Source: Mesaphorura yosii
Taxonomy: Eukaryota > Arthropoda > Collembola > Poduromorpha > Tullbergiidae
Reading direction: 5' to 3'
NCBI GenBank assembly: GCA_009869945.1
Contig: WIXG01000319.1
Coordinates: 25,893-89,892 of the forward strand
Length of the DNA: 64,000 bases
Shown: one piece after another, positions 43,012 through 56,400 of the stretch
Layout: every line of letters starts with the position of its first letter
How positions within the stretch are numbered: position 1 is the stretch's first letter
Position numbers and translations under genes: made by a program
Notes under the pieces: model-generated
Database searches by the model: none
Told to the model about the DNA's origin: nothing
What the model saw: only the letters and a program-made list of their open reading frames with translations

Positions 43012-45421
43012 TTAAATGTTCACTCTGTCATAATTAGTATAGCGAACGAAAGATGATACTGAGCGTGATGACAGCAACGTGTATAAAATTGAAAGGGTTA
43101 ACAAGATCCACATGAGGTAATTATTCGAGAGGTATTTCTTATGATTAGTGGGAGCGTGATTGCAGTATTGCTCTTCGCAGAAACACATTTTGCCCCGACC
43201 CTTCCCTTCGCTCATGCAAACATGGTCCACCATGAAGTAATTGATTTCGATGAACTCAGTGCACGTCCTTTGAATATATTCTCCTGCACAGATGAAACAC
43301 AACAAGTTGGAATAAGTCAACCGGCACCATTAAAATCTAAATTTGTGCCTCACCTTGTGGAAGTTTGTGAAGAAATTTGACACAGCACCCGTGACATGGC
43401 CTGGACCTCGGTTTAGGAGCGAGAGGGTTATTCCGATCAATGTGGTCACAATAGTCATCATATCGGCTGTCTGTTGTTCATAAATGAACAAGATTTGGCA
43501 ATGAATCGGAGCATGAAGGATGCACATTCAGCGTTGGAAAACGATAAGAAGAAATAGTACTATGTGAACTTACCACAGTCATAACAATCTATGGTCCTCG
43601 CTGTAAATACGAAATAGTATGATCAGTACTTTCTAGGTTTGACGGTCTCGATTTTAAATCTGTACTTGTAGACAGTTTTACAGAAAGCGCGACAGCGACA
43701 GCAGTCACAACACACGAATATGCAAAAGGAAAATTGTAGCAGCTAGCTCCTAACAGCTCTCAAATCAGGCGGTAGCGGTATAGTCGTGTCGTTACAATTC
43801 CGGAGCAATAGCCAATTAGCACAAATCGACTCCAGAATGAAGAATTCCGTCGACCATCAATCAAAAGACGTCACAACAAATGCATTCACAAATGCTGGCT
43901 TGTTTCCATGTGGCTTTATAGCCTAGTCACAAGTAAAGCTCGACAAATTCCAAACTAAAGAAGCTTAAGACAGCTACACAAACATTCGGGCGTGCGGCTT
44001 GCGCCCGGGTCAAAAATCTACACAGTCACGGTGCAGAATCAAATAATTAAATCAAATGGCAAAAATGCACACAAAATCAATATAACGAAGGCATCGCACA
44101 ACTTAAAAGAAAGTGCAGTTACAAACATCGAAAGCGTCACATCGATCCACGGATTTACTTGCTGCGTTCTGCATTAGGCACGTAAACGTTATCACATTTA
44201 TGAAAATCAATTTGTTGAAACTTTTTACTTTGCGAAAGTTTTATGACTTTTCACTTTTACACAGAGAAAGCATTAGCACACATCACAGAGGCACAGAGAA
44301 AGTTAGTAGCACATTAACACTTACCCCCTATGAGCCCTAGTTGTAATTTAATGTTAGAAAACCAAAGTGCCACACCAAACACCGGGTTACGTTTTAGTTA
44401 GTGTAGAAGCCAAGTCGTTGAACCATGAGAAAATTCCAATCAATCGTGAAGTGTGTCAACAAATCAATCCAAAGAAAGTAAACAAAGAAAGAAAAGAAAG
44501 AAAAGGCACAACTTAAGTCAATTATACCCATAGAATCGATTCTAATTGATATGCATAGCATCCATGTGCTGTCATATTTCTAACTCTACCGCATCAGCAT
44601 AACTTCACATTGCAATTCACATAATTTATGAACTCTTAGACTGGCCACGATCTGCCGTTTGGTCAGCTCATCGTCCTTCTGCACGAATTGCTGTAAATGG
44701 CACGAATACCGTATAAATCAACCCATCTATTATCTAACAAGTTTGAGCAATTCAATCAAGAATCCGCCACCGACGACAGCGAAACTTTCCACAACATGCC
44801 AAACTGGAAGCTTTCTTCATATTTCCAACAGCATTAAGATCTTTTAAAGTTACAAATCGAATAATTTTCTTACAAGCACGCGCTTGGCGAGTCCTCCTCA
44901 GATTTAATTTTTAGTATTGATGTTCGTGATTGTCTCGACATAATTGTCAGTAGCCAATAAAGTCCCCTGCTGATGCATAACCGAATTATTCTGACCTTTA
45001 AATATGAATGCCTCGCCGTATTTTTAGATGTTTATTCCTGCTTGCGTATTAATGACTTATATACGCGAACGAACGGGGACATCGTTTCTGCTAATGCTAA
45101 AAATAGTAAACAAGGTTCTTCGGTTCTTGTCGAATAAGAAAATGCAGTATGCGTTCCTCTCACCCTACTTTGTGAGCTTATAATTATGGAAAGTTACACT
45201 AAGAGATGTAAACAAAAGCAAAATAGCGAATGCGAATACGTACTTCTGCATTCTCCTGCTCCAGCTTCGGCCGGATACACTTGTACCGTTGACAGGAGCA
45301 CTAATAATCAAATGAAATGCAAATGCAATTTGGTAGACGGGCAAGGAAAATGTGACACGTATATTAATGAGGGCTTGTGCTTACTTGTGTAAATGATAAC
45401 CAGCTCGATCAATCCCGCCAT
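43012..45421 (-). CDS. Ly6/quiver-like cysteine-rich surface protein
   Basis: Exons 43600-43574 (27 nt), 43470-43354 and 43283-43012 read in phase through a three-finger cysteine pattern. It opens with IDCYDCD, continues with CHGCCVKF and QRTCTEF, and ends with MCFCEEQYCN, which is typical of the Ly6/quiver (sleepless) families. These are small GPI-anchored or secreted modulators of ion channels, receptors or junctions. A hydrophobic stretch LMWILLTLSILYTLL follows, but about 19 polar residues come after it, which is odd for a GPI signal, so a membrane anchor is also possible. The first exon (45421-45385, MAGLIELVIIYT) is tentative. It fits the phase-1 junction usual after Ly6 signal peptides and has a good GTAAGC donor, but its hydrophobic core is weak and the implied intron is 1.8 kb. 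The full model is about 150 aa. Confidence 0.72.
43601..45384 (-). other. Putative first intron of the Ly6-like gene (1.8 kb)
   Basis: The right boundary depends on the tentative signal-peptide exon; the left acceptor (TATTTACAG) is strong. Inside is a purine-rich AAAG tract near 44471-44505. No other exon is evident. Confidence 0.4.
44471..44505. repeat. Imperfect AAAG purine tract
   Basis: Repeated AAAG/AAAAG units on the plus strand inside the putative Ly6-like intron; simple-sequence DNA. Confidence 0.6.
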
Positions 45422-48400
45422 CTTGATCCATGAAGACTTCACGTCGACTCTAGGGTTTATCAGAAACATGATTTTAACCACTCTTGATTTCTACAGCAAG
45501 CTCTTGCTCTTTCTACTGCAGTGTGTCTCTGACTCGGCGGCTGTGAGTGTGTTAATCAACTTAACCCAAAACTGCACATAAAGACTTCTACACTCTAAAA
45601 TCTTAAACTTGCACGTCTCCAAAATCCAAGGTAAGCAGGAAAGTGGCTTGAAATTAGTAGGAATTAAGATTAAGCAGAAGAAGCAGCGGCTGTTAGAATC
45701 AGCGTGGCTTGAGGATTGAATTCAATCCGAGCAATTCTTACTGACCACATAATTAATTGCAAATTAATGCAAACCAGTTGCAAACTGGAATGGAATCAGA
45801 AAGGCTACCCAGAGACAAGTCCTTCATGGTTCACACGGTGGAGTGCGTTGCGTTATGAAATGAAAGTTGGGCTCACTTCAACTTTGCACTTTTCACTTGT
45901 CGTTGGTATTTCCTGCTACCGATTGCGACCACTGGAATAAATTATTGAAGAAACACGGCCAATGCGACTGACTTTCTCTGACGAATCTAGCAAGTGAATA
46001 GTGAATATGCGGAACAAGAACAGTGAAGTTACGTTGATATGTTAGTGGAGTACGAGGCGATGGAGCCAATCGATGTACAAAAGCGCAGCGCAGAATGATG
46101 ATGAGGCGCAAGTCTAGTAACCCAGTGCAGCCGCCAGTGTTCAGTAGCCTGCCATGTGCACGAACGTGGGTTCTAGTTCTATTTGCTTCTATTTGTCTTG
46201 CTTGTAGCTTCACGCTTCCACTTCCCGCATTCCCCAATGCCATTGCTGCCGCGTCCGAAAAAAAACTACTGCATTTGCAGTGAGAATGCACCAACCGGCT
46301 GAATCTGATTTAAATTGGTCGTATTTCTTTGTGAAAAGGCAAGATTTATTGAAGTCAATCATCTCGGTGAACGGTAAATAAACCGAACATGATACCAATT
46401 CTGCGACAAGTTGGCATGTGGCAAACGATATAGATTGCATGAACCGTGTCTGGCTGCAGAGAATAAATTCTCAGGAATTATACTTCGGTTCCTCGGAAAT
46501 ATTTGTTATTGACTGCTCTACATTCCAGACTGGCTGCAGCTGGACACTCACGCGGCTTGTTATAGCCTTGGAAAGTCAAAAGTGAGTTGTTGACTTCTTA
46601 ATATATTGTCATAGGACACCAAAGACTGGTCCTTAAACTCATGATTGCCACCGAAGTGCAATTTAAATAAAACCAGGAACAGACGAAAGCAGTTTACTAA
46701 ATCAATTATGTTCAGATTTTCAGAGAACAATTGCATCGAATTTACAATGATGTTGTTATCGAATCAATACAGATCACTGCATTTGGACAATATATGGATA
46801 GGATTACAGGTCAAATCATGCAAATCAGAAATTCCAGAAGCTTCAAGCATCGCAATTGCGATTTCCAATTGCAGAAATCCATCCACCATTAACACGCTTA
46901 ACTTTAATGATTTAACATGTTAGAGACTCTCGTAGTAAAACGAAATGCGAATTCACTCTTCAAATACCTGGAACCAGTTCACGATGCGCATTTCACGTGA
47001 AGCCAGGGTACATTGCTTTAAGTGATATTATCTGGAAAGTGGGTACAAACAATGACGCATAGAACCATGCATTAGCATGTTTGCTAAATTAATCATGCTG
47101 CTCTGCTCAATGTATGGAATGCGAAATCTGTCGGGTACTTCTCTCTGGATAAACGATAGTGAGCGGAATCAAGCCACCAATCAGCAGCCAGAGCAAAGAA
47201 ATATTTATTGATAAATATGTCCGAATGGGCTTCCATTTCCTGCGAATTTGATAAGAGAACTTTCTGCATCACGCCGGCTGGAGCTGAAACTCTTGGTGAA
47301 CATGTTTCACCAGAAATGAATGTTGTTAATTATGTATCATAGAATTGAAATTGACGATTTAGCAGGATAGCAAGAACGGATAAATGATGATCGCCTGGTC
47401 AAAAGCTGCTACCCCGTTCAGAGTTCAACTCTAATACGACATGCAATTCTATTTTTAAAGATTGATTGTGTAAATTACGTAGCCACTTGAAGTAATTATC
47501 TGCATCGTAATCTCGATAAAGGGTCACTTTTGATTACTGTCCAGCGAAATGGACATATTTTACAGCGATTCGCCGTGATAATTTCTGACGAGCAATCTAT
47601 TGCAATAGGGAGATTGTGAAGTGGCCGTTTCATGATGCCAAAGGCCAATATGACGCCAAAATCGACACCAATTTTACTTTAATGACGTGCATTGCAGTGC
47701 AATCATGACGCACGAATTTAATCGTTACGCTTCACTGATAAGAAACATTCCTGGCGAATGCGAATGAGGACAATACGTTAAACAAAACCACGAGAAAGAA
47801 ACAAGCATTCTCATTTCATGTAAATTTTGTGTTATCGACCTCTACCTCAGAAATTGCACATCATGATCACGAAGCAGAAATATGGCATGGATAATGAGAT
47901 TACAGCCCTCTGGACAAAAGGCGATTTTTTTAAAAGAATCTGCCCGTGTTTTATGTGAGAAACGTCGTTATCACAGTCCGCGCCGCGTCGTTTCTTGCAT
48001 TTCACAGCAAAGCAACCGTGCCATGCTTTGATGCTTTGCAATTCAATTGCACTGTGGTTGTTGCCTTTCATTTGACTCCAACTTGTTTTTTTACTCGACT
48101 CGGTCGTGTTGAGCTGCTTTGCACTCGCATTCGCTTCCTTTCTATCTTGTCCAGTTTGTTGATCTCGCTGTTTGTTCTCAATTTCATAACTTCTCAAGTA
48201 TTATTCTTGCCACTACAATAAGAAGAGGCAAGAAGAACGAGTACAGTTCAAGTACGCGTAAGAGTACGAATGTATGCACGGTTTTTTGCACAGGTACGCA
48301 ATGCAATGCAAAACGTAGCCAGCTAGTACGTGTACACGTACTGGCACGGGTTAAAGGGAAGGGAAGCGTCAGCTTGACTACGACGTTTGCGTTGCGCCCA

Positions 48401-49764
48401 TCTTGTAATGAAGTCACATTGTTGCCTGTAACAATCAACCTTCTTAGCACAAAATAATGAGCTTAAGTTTCTCCATATCTCTCATGCACGCATTCATTCG
48501 AGGGTGGTTGATTTTCTAGATCGCTCCTTTTAAATCCGTGTGCAAATGTAACCCCATAATTCAGTTGAGTTTGCCATTTGCATTAAAATTATAATGCGTA
48601 TTAGCACATGGCAGTTGGCAGTCAATGACACAGGATTCTAAGAAAACAACGAACACTGCTGCTGCAGCAGCGTTTAGGAAATCTTGATCGCGAAAGCCTT
48701 GACATCATTCAGCCTCATGAATCATGAATCATGGCACGGTTCACGGGCGACCGTCCACATCAACGCTGTTTCTTTCGCGCCCTGAACGATTTGGAACCAC
48801 GAAACATGACTGCAACACGACAAAGATGTTTTGATTTCATTCCATTCACAATAAATTTATGGACAAGCTGAATGTGGCTGGTGCCGGTGTGACGCGGACT
48901 CGCTTTGATGAGTGTTCCATTTCTTCGAATAAGTATGGCCAGCACATGCAAGGCCGGACCCGGCACGAGGCGACAGCCAAGTGACTGGTAAAAAAAGTTA
49001 ATGTCCTTCTCCTTAAAAAGAACGGAGTTCAACTTTCTAAAGTACGTTTCTTATGTATGTACATTGCCAGAGTTTTATGAATAATTTTGGATTGTGATGA
49101 GATTTGATTTACTCGTAAACGCACAGCATAACACGGCAGATTTAGGAATGGAATTTTTTCACATCTCGGTTTCATTCTAAATTTTCAGCAAAAATTCAGG
49201 AAAATCATCACAGCCTATGTGTATCGCTTGATCTAGAAAGTAGGCAGCCAGACTGCGAATTGAATTACGACTTAAGATTTTGTGATTTCAGAGCAGAGTC
49301 AATGCCATTGATGGCTTTGGCGTCTTAATTTAAGATCTTATCAAAATCAGCAGCACCAAAGTCATCATCTGTTAAGGAATCCGTGCAGTTTTCAGTTACT
49401 TTGGGGTTGAGCTGGGTCGCCGTCCCGCTGCAGCGCAGGTAGAATACGAATTACGAACTGGGGAGAAAAAGACCAGTTGTTGGCATGCCCTTCATACATC
49501 AAATCACGCCTCATGTGCTTTAATTTAATATTGAGATTTTGGCCCCTGATTTGCTCCACTAATTCAAGTTTCTCTTCTTTTCTAAATTCCTACTTTTCTG
49601 CTCATTTTTTGCGTAAACAAACGAGCATCTCGTCTGACGACGGTTCGCTCATGTCCTTTTGGAAATCGTGACGGGATAATTACAATTTCAACTTACAACA
49701 GATGCAAAATGCCAAATGCATAGCGAATTTAATTAATTGAGCAAGTCGGAAAAGCGATGGAACT

Positions 49765-49776
49765 GAGAGAGAGAGA
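49765..49776. repeat. GA dinucleotide tract
   Basis: Six consecutive GA units; could be a GAGA-type site or simple microsatellite. Confidence 0.6.
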
Positions 49777-52184
49777 AGCCAATGAATTTTATAAGAAATG
49801 CTGTAACGCTTAACTTCAAACGTTACTCTATTGTAGTTCCAGGATTTGGAATTGTTTCAAATACGAGTGTAAATTGATCTTAAAGCATTTCGTCGCCTTT
49901 CTGCCTGATTCGCCATCCTCGTTGGCACTCTCTTCCGCATCTTCGGTCGCCGCAGCCGATGCGCTGCTGCCATGAATTCAGGTTCTTTAAGTCCATTACC
50001 CCTGCCTCGCTTGTCCTGGCATGGCCTGGCATTCGGGTTCGTTCTCTTCCCACTGAAAAAATTGAGTCTTCTCTTCGCTTGGGTGAAGTTCGCGTTCCTC
50101 CAGGAAAGGAAATGTTAATGTTACTCTTGAGCCTGTTTTGCCTTGTTGTAGGGAATACCTGAAGCGGAGACGCGTATTCGCCAACCCATTTGCCATTCGC
50201 ATAATTTTGCCATTGGCTGTTGGGCCGCGTACAAGCAACTAGGAAGAGAGGGCTGCTTTTGCTAAAACTGCTTTTACAGGCATGGACGAGAGGATGATGA
50301 TGTGGGATCTTTCTCATGATATAAACACTGAATATGCGCGTTTGCAGTATACGCACTCGATGAGCAATGGAATTTAGTAAAAAATGGCAATGGCATGGGC
50401 ATGGAATCAAATGGCAAGGCAGCATCAGCCTCACCAGCCGGGGAGAGAGCAATACACTTGGCCGGCTGGCAGTTCTCGTACTCTTTCACATGTTGTCTGT
50501 ACCCACTCAGCCTGCCACTCTGGCCGCGCTGCTGATTACCACGCCACGCCAGAACCAGAACCAGTGGAGTTGAATTTAGAGAAATTCAACCAGTCAGTTC
50601 AGTTTGGTTCAGGCAAGCAGGCCAGGCAAAACAATTTTAATTCTCAAATTCGCACGGCACAGCTGAAGCACGGCAGTACGTGCATGCACTTTATTGCACT
50701 GTGAGACAAGTCAATCACACTGAAATTTTTTGCAGTCGCTAACTACAGAGTATACACATAACGTTAATTCAGCACGCAGCACAGCATTTATTGTTTGTGC
50801 TGAGTCTGTCATAATCGCAAAGAGAAAACACGGAACAAACGGAACTTTAAGCACAGCAACATTCTTGTCATGTAGTAGTAAAAGCAATCGCAAGGCGAAG
50901 AGAGACTGCGGGAGAAGATTCCACCCCGTTTCGGCAACCTGGCTTTTTTGCACGGATTGTCCACCATTCATTCGCCCGACCACGTCCACTTTACGTATCA
51001 TGGGATGCTGAGAGTTCAAACACACGGACAATCGTAATCAGGAACTCGTCATCAGCATCGCGAATAATTCTCAGTTCAAGTGCAAACGCGGAGCGGTCAA
51101 CACGCCGGTCTCAATCAGCCACACGTTCACGCTATCTTGATGTTGACTCATTTATCCGTCCACGCACTCCAGTGAAGTAATTAACAAAGTGCTTTATATT
51201 TCGTGTCAAATTACCTCAAAGAGACTCATTCGCAATAAACGCCGGATACGTGCGCGTGCCTTCTACGTGAGATTTTATGGAACTGGGCCTAAGCTCCATG
51301 CGGCGAGAGTCCAGTCGGCAATTCTAATTCTAAAAACACAGGTAAGACTCCTTGTTTTGTTATTGATCTCCCACACCGCATTCATTACTCATTTCTTATT
51401 TTAATGACACCTGGGCCGCATGATTGCCCAATTTCAGTGAAATCCTTCGAACGTCAAATCTTAATAAGAGTTTCAACCCACGATTAAGTTCCCATGCATA
51501 ATGTGCAGATCACAGGCGCAGTCCACGAGCGAGCGCGCGGTGCCATGGCCATCGTTTCATGAGCTAGTGCAATGCTGGGCATTTGTTGCTCGACTCCATT
51601 CTGTTCTCGTATCGTGATCATGATTCCATAATATGAAAGTAATTGTGTACGTCGTACTTGAGTCATTGGCTTACTTGACTTGTTGCCGTTGCTGGTTATT
51701 AACTGAGCAATTTCTCAATGCCAATCAAATAGGCAGCAGCAGCGAAGCAGGCAACAATAGTAAGGCACAATTAACATGGAGAGTGTCGACATAGTCAAGG
51801 CGACTCCCTTTGCCAGCCAGCCAGCAAACTGCGTCGTAGTCGAAGCACAGCTTTGCAGAGTTGAAAAAATATTTTCCAACTTGACCTAAATTCTTAAATT
51901 TTTCTTCTGTCTCTCTCCTCCTTGCCTCTCTCCTTGCCAGCAAAATCTTTTTGCATTGTCGTACACAAATTCTGCACACAGTTTAAGTTTCCTTCAATGC
52001 CATTCCGCCGCTGATGCTGCTGCTGCGACGCGAATTTGTGTGCAACAGCTGAAAGGCAGTGGCAGGTAGGAGTTTTGGAGTTAACACTTTAAGGTTGATG
52101 GTTGATGGCTGATAGAGATTGTTCATTTATGGATTCGATTTGGATATTATGCAGCCGCAGTGCAGCAGCTCGCTTAATGACATG

Positions 52185-52201
52185 GAATGAATGAATGAAT
52201 G
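52185..52201. repeat. AATG tetranucleotide microsatellite
   Basis: Four consecutive AATG units in the right gene desert. Confidence 0.6.
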
Positions 52202-53380
52202 GGAACACGAGACCTCACTGAATTAACACGGCGCAGCGCAGCGTTTGTGGCCGTGAGTAACACGTACAACTGTCAGTTTCTGCTCAGTGACTCACATGGC
52301 AAAGCCACTCCGCTGAACGTTGAGGTAATTTTTGCTAGATCATGAATTCTAGCCAGCCATCGCAGTGAGTAATGATCAACGTGTTTACTCTTTAACGCAA
52401 CGCATAGCGAAAGATTACTGTATTTGGCGATCGTTAGATCATAGTATGAGTTTGTCCAGAACTTTTCAGAAATGCGGACGTACCTGCCTCATGACTGTAC
52501 TCACCAGCGGGACGTCGTGGCGCTATCCGTCTCTTGTACTTTTTGCGTGTTTGTATGCATGAGTAACATTCCAGGAAAACGCACGTCTGACGCTTTATGT
52601 GTGGCCTGGACAAGAGATTCAGACGGAATTTCGATCTTGATCTTGACGCTTCAGTTCGTCAGTCAAAATTGCCCTTCCCGCATTATGAAGTACCTCTGGT
52701 TCCTGTATCCTCCTGCTCAGGCCGTATCGTTTCGTTGTTGCCCTCATTTTAACACGAAGAAATATTGCGAACTGCTTTTAAGTCTTGGAATCAAGGTCGA
52801 CTTGTACGAATTCTTGTGAAGTTACGGAGTTACGGTGATTTTATTGCATTTTATTGGTGTCGGTGCCACGCGTTGGAAGGAACCACGATAAGGTAAAGTA
52901 AGATTCGCTTGTCTTGCTTGCCATGCCATTGCCATTCGCGTTTTTGGGTGAAGTAGGTAATTATGAAGTCGAATTGAGTTCATTCCTCGGAGCAAACGCA
53001 CGAGATGAGATTCCATCCAAGTAGTCCTTTAATCATTAGTGCAAGCAACGCAAAGATGAAGCTTAACCGCAACAGCAGCGCAGAAGGAAGCCAGGCCGTC
53101 ATGCAATTTAATAAAATGGCAAAGTCTTGTCTTGTCTCGTTCCTAACTGTGGTTTGTGGAGTTGTTTGGAGAAGGTAGCAGTACAGTACAGCGAACAACA
53201 CGAACAGGTAGCATCAGGACATGAATTAGCAGTTAGTAGACGAAGGAGGATTTAAAGAAGACGAATAGTTGTTGGAGTTGGAGAGATATTTAGCAATAAA
53301 AAACAAAGTACCGTAACTTTCTGAGGTCGGTTCGCTGAGTTCCTTTTTCTCAAGCTTAACACGTAAGTGGGTACGTGTTT

Positions 53381-53401
53381 GGATGGATGGATGGATGGAT
53401 G
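53381..53401. repeat. GGAT tetranucleotide microsatellite
   Basis: Five consecutive GGAT units plus one base; the longest perfect simple repeat I noticed. Confidence 0.85.
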
Positions 53402-56400
53402 TTGATGATATGGAATCGCAGAATCAGAATCAAGTCTCATCCTCAGCAGGCATGGCATGAAAAAGTTGTTCTCATTATGAGTATGCTCATGCCCTTTTGC
53501 AGTTGCCACTTTTCTGGCCTGAGTACTGGTTTCATTTTTTGCTGCTACTGTTACTAGTTTTCGAGGAATGATGTATTTCGCGAAATGGTGAAATGGAAGA
53601 TGAGTACGAGATTCCAATCACTTGAACCTGTGCCGTACTGCATATGAATGAATGTGAAACACATTCTTAAGGTGAGAGGAAGTGTTTATGAAGAAATGTT
53701 CTCTTTTCTGCGCACTTGTACTGTTAATTAAGTCTTTAGCAGGAATACGATTTCCGGCTTATTTCCAGTGCGAATATATTATAATTGTAACTCAGGTGAC
53801 GTGCTTTCTGAAGAAACTCAGCCTGAAAACACATCAGCATTTATAATTGAGACCTGGTATAAAGTATTTTGCGGGGATACTTCAAACTGGTACAAGGCCG
53901 GCCGATCATGGAATTTTTGCCAAGAAATTTTGTCGCTGAGCTGATTAACGCAAAACCAGCGCATAAGGTCCTCGTCGTTTCATGGTTTCGCTCGAGTTCG
54001 CATCTCCCATTGCTAACTGGAGCAAATAGGATAAGGCTCTGGCTGTGGCTCGCCTCGGCTGCACTGACGAAGATTTTGATGCTGACTAAATATAGACTAA
54101 GCAGCAGAGTAAATTGTAAATACCGTGTACAACGTACGTGTCGTATTTACCAGGCTTCATTTCCGCTCTATTTCAGCAGGCCAAGCTTGACATCATCTGC
54201 AGTTTAATTACCTTGAATTTTGCACTGCATACCCACCTGACAGGCAGGCAGGATTCTGAGTACAGGACAACAGGACAAGTAGTTATGCTAATTTGTTCCA
54301 GGCAATGTACTCAACGCAGTGCTCAGCGTGTTAGAATATCCATTCGACATTCTGCAATCTGCACCAGTCCAAGAGCACAAGAGAATCCCACAATTATTTT
54401 GGTGGTTAGTGGAACGAGATTGTCGTTTAAAAGAAATCATCCATCCATTGCCGCAATCCATCATGCTCGTTTCTTGCGCGATCCATTCATTACACATCCT
54501 TCAAAAAAGTTGGTCGGCCGAGTAGAAAGTTTCGTTCAACGAAATCAGTTATGGAAAGCCATAATTACGACTACGACGAGAGTGGAGAGGATAACGAGGC
54601 AAGGTGACCAAATGTTAAGCGCGTTCACCGCTCGCAGCTGCGGTCTCTTGTCTTGGAGTCATTGGAGCTTCACGAGTCGTTTTTTCAGAAAGCCTTCATC
54701 GTTCCCTTGAAGTGCGTGCTGGTGCTGGCTGGCTAATGACAATGTGTACGTGTACGAGTGCAGCTCAGGCGTGCAGTCTGCATTTTGCGAAAATGATCTC
54801 GCAGGAGCGCTGCGCTGCTGCTCGAGTAAGAATTTCCTCAAGGAATCACCATCTCGATTCAGGTGAACCCCTTTTGCGTTTGCGTTTCCTTCATCCCCTT
54901 TTCAAGAAAACGTTCTCCTGCGCGCGTCTTGCCTGGGTTGAGATGCTGTGCTGTGTATAATTTATGCTCTTTCTACATCATCATGGCATAGCGTGGATAC
55001 ATTCACATTCGCATTGCTCACAGCTCAGCTTAGCGTTAGCGTATCGTGGCATGGTGCGAGAGGTCTTTAACCCTTTTCCATTCCATTTTCCATTCTAAAT
55101 TCCTCGCTCTCGACGTTTGCTATCTCCTTCTCCTTGCACGACGTCTTGCGCTCACTCTCCATGAAGGCAAGACGAGACAACGGCCTACGTACGCTACGGA
55201 TGCGAGAGCGCTGTGAAGAAAAGAAGCTGGGTTTTTATTATTTGAAAGCTTGAAATCAGAGTTTCTCATAATGATGTTCTCCTGATGAGAAATTTCTTAC
55301 GGCTGTGAGCGAGCAATGGATTCCTTTATCCCTTATTCGTAATTCCAATCGCATGCAATTCATCATCCTGCACTGCGACTGAGAGACGGAGACTGAGACG
55401 CTGACGTTGTGCAAACATAGCTGTATTTTGTATGGAGTGAGTTTAAACCACGCACACGTAAGCCAGCCACAATAGTGTAGCAGAATTCTGCCAGTCCATA
55501 AAACAATCAACAGGTAGACAAGGTATAAAAAGAGGTACACCGCAGCAGAGCCAGCCAAGACGTGTAATAATTTGCAGGAGACCTACTTTATATAATGACA
55601 GGACACGGACACGAAGCCGAGGCTGAAGAAGTTTAAACAACAACGACTCGAGAAACTTGCAAGAGAAATTTCTTCTCCTGCTGCCCTGCCATGCCATGTC
55701 ACAAACAAAAGGAGCTTTAATTTGGCCATACGCTGTAACTGCCTTAAGTATTTACATTTAATTAAGCGCACACAATCCATCATTGCGAATCGCACAAGGG
55801 GTTCACCAGACTTTTTTCAGGTCGGAGGCAGGATTTGGCATTTTGGGCATCGGTCTGCACGGATGATTTAGAACAAGTCTTTAATATCTCAAAGACACGT
55901 AGGAAGAAGTACGTTAGCTGGACGTTAACGTTTTTGGAAAGTTGATTTGCAATTCATTGACTCACGGGTTTGAACTTCGAGCGAGCAACAGCCGAGAATC
56001 CCGTTACTTGTTTGTGCTTGTTTTCACGGCCTGTTCGGTGTGCATGCAAATTAATTCGCATTGTTGCTCAGTCGAGTGGAAATTCCTTCCCTTCCCTGGA
56101 TGGGCAATGACTCAAGAAATTGCAAATTTTAATTATGGTGTATGTGTGACGGTGACGAATGACGAGTGACGGGATGCGTCAATGCATGCGTGGTGACCCG
56201 GAATCGTAGTAGAAGTCGACGCTGAGGAATGCAAATGAATGAGCACGCGTTTTTCCATAGAATTTTTCCACTGATAATCAAGCATCAAGAGTTCGCATGG
56301 CCACTGTGGAGTAAACAATCGTTCCGGGATACGTGGAATGTAAATAGGTTCCAATGAAGCCTCGTCTGGAGATTTTCAGCCAGCGCGTGGGCGTAAACAA

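Noticed and set aside
45186-45392. Short cysteine-containing open frame (68 codons) on the plus strand
   Set aside because: Cysteines look toxin- or defensin-like at a glance, but there is no signal peptide, no flanking splice signal fitting a secreted gene, and it overlaps the antisense side of the putative Ly6-like first exon.
52472-52819. 115-codon open frame in the right gene desert
   Set aside because: Composition and sequence show no domain; no splice context or promoter; chance length in 13 kb of DNA.
53375-53405. GGAT repeats considered as a CRISPR-like or satellite array
   Set aside because: Only five short units with no spacers; an ordinary microsatellite.
53869-54710. Overlapping plus-strand open frames of 112 and 190 codons
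   Set aside because: They overlap each other in different frames, read as low-information sequence, and have no recognisable homology.
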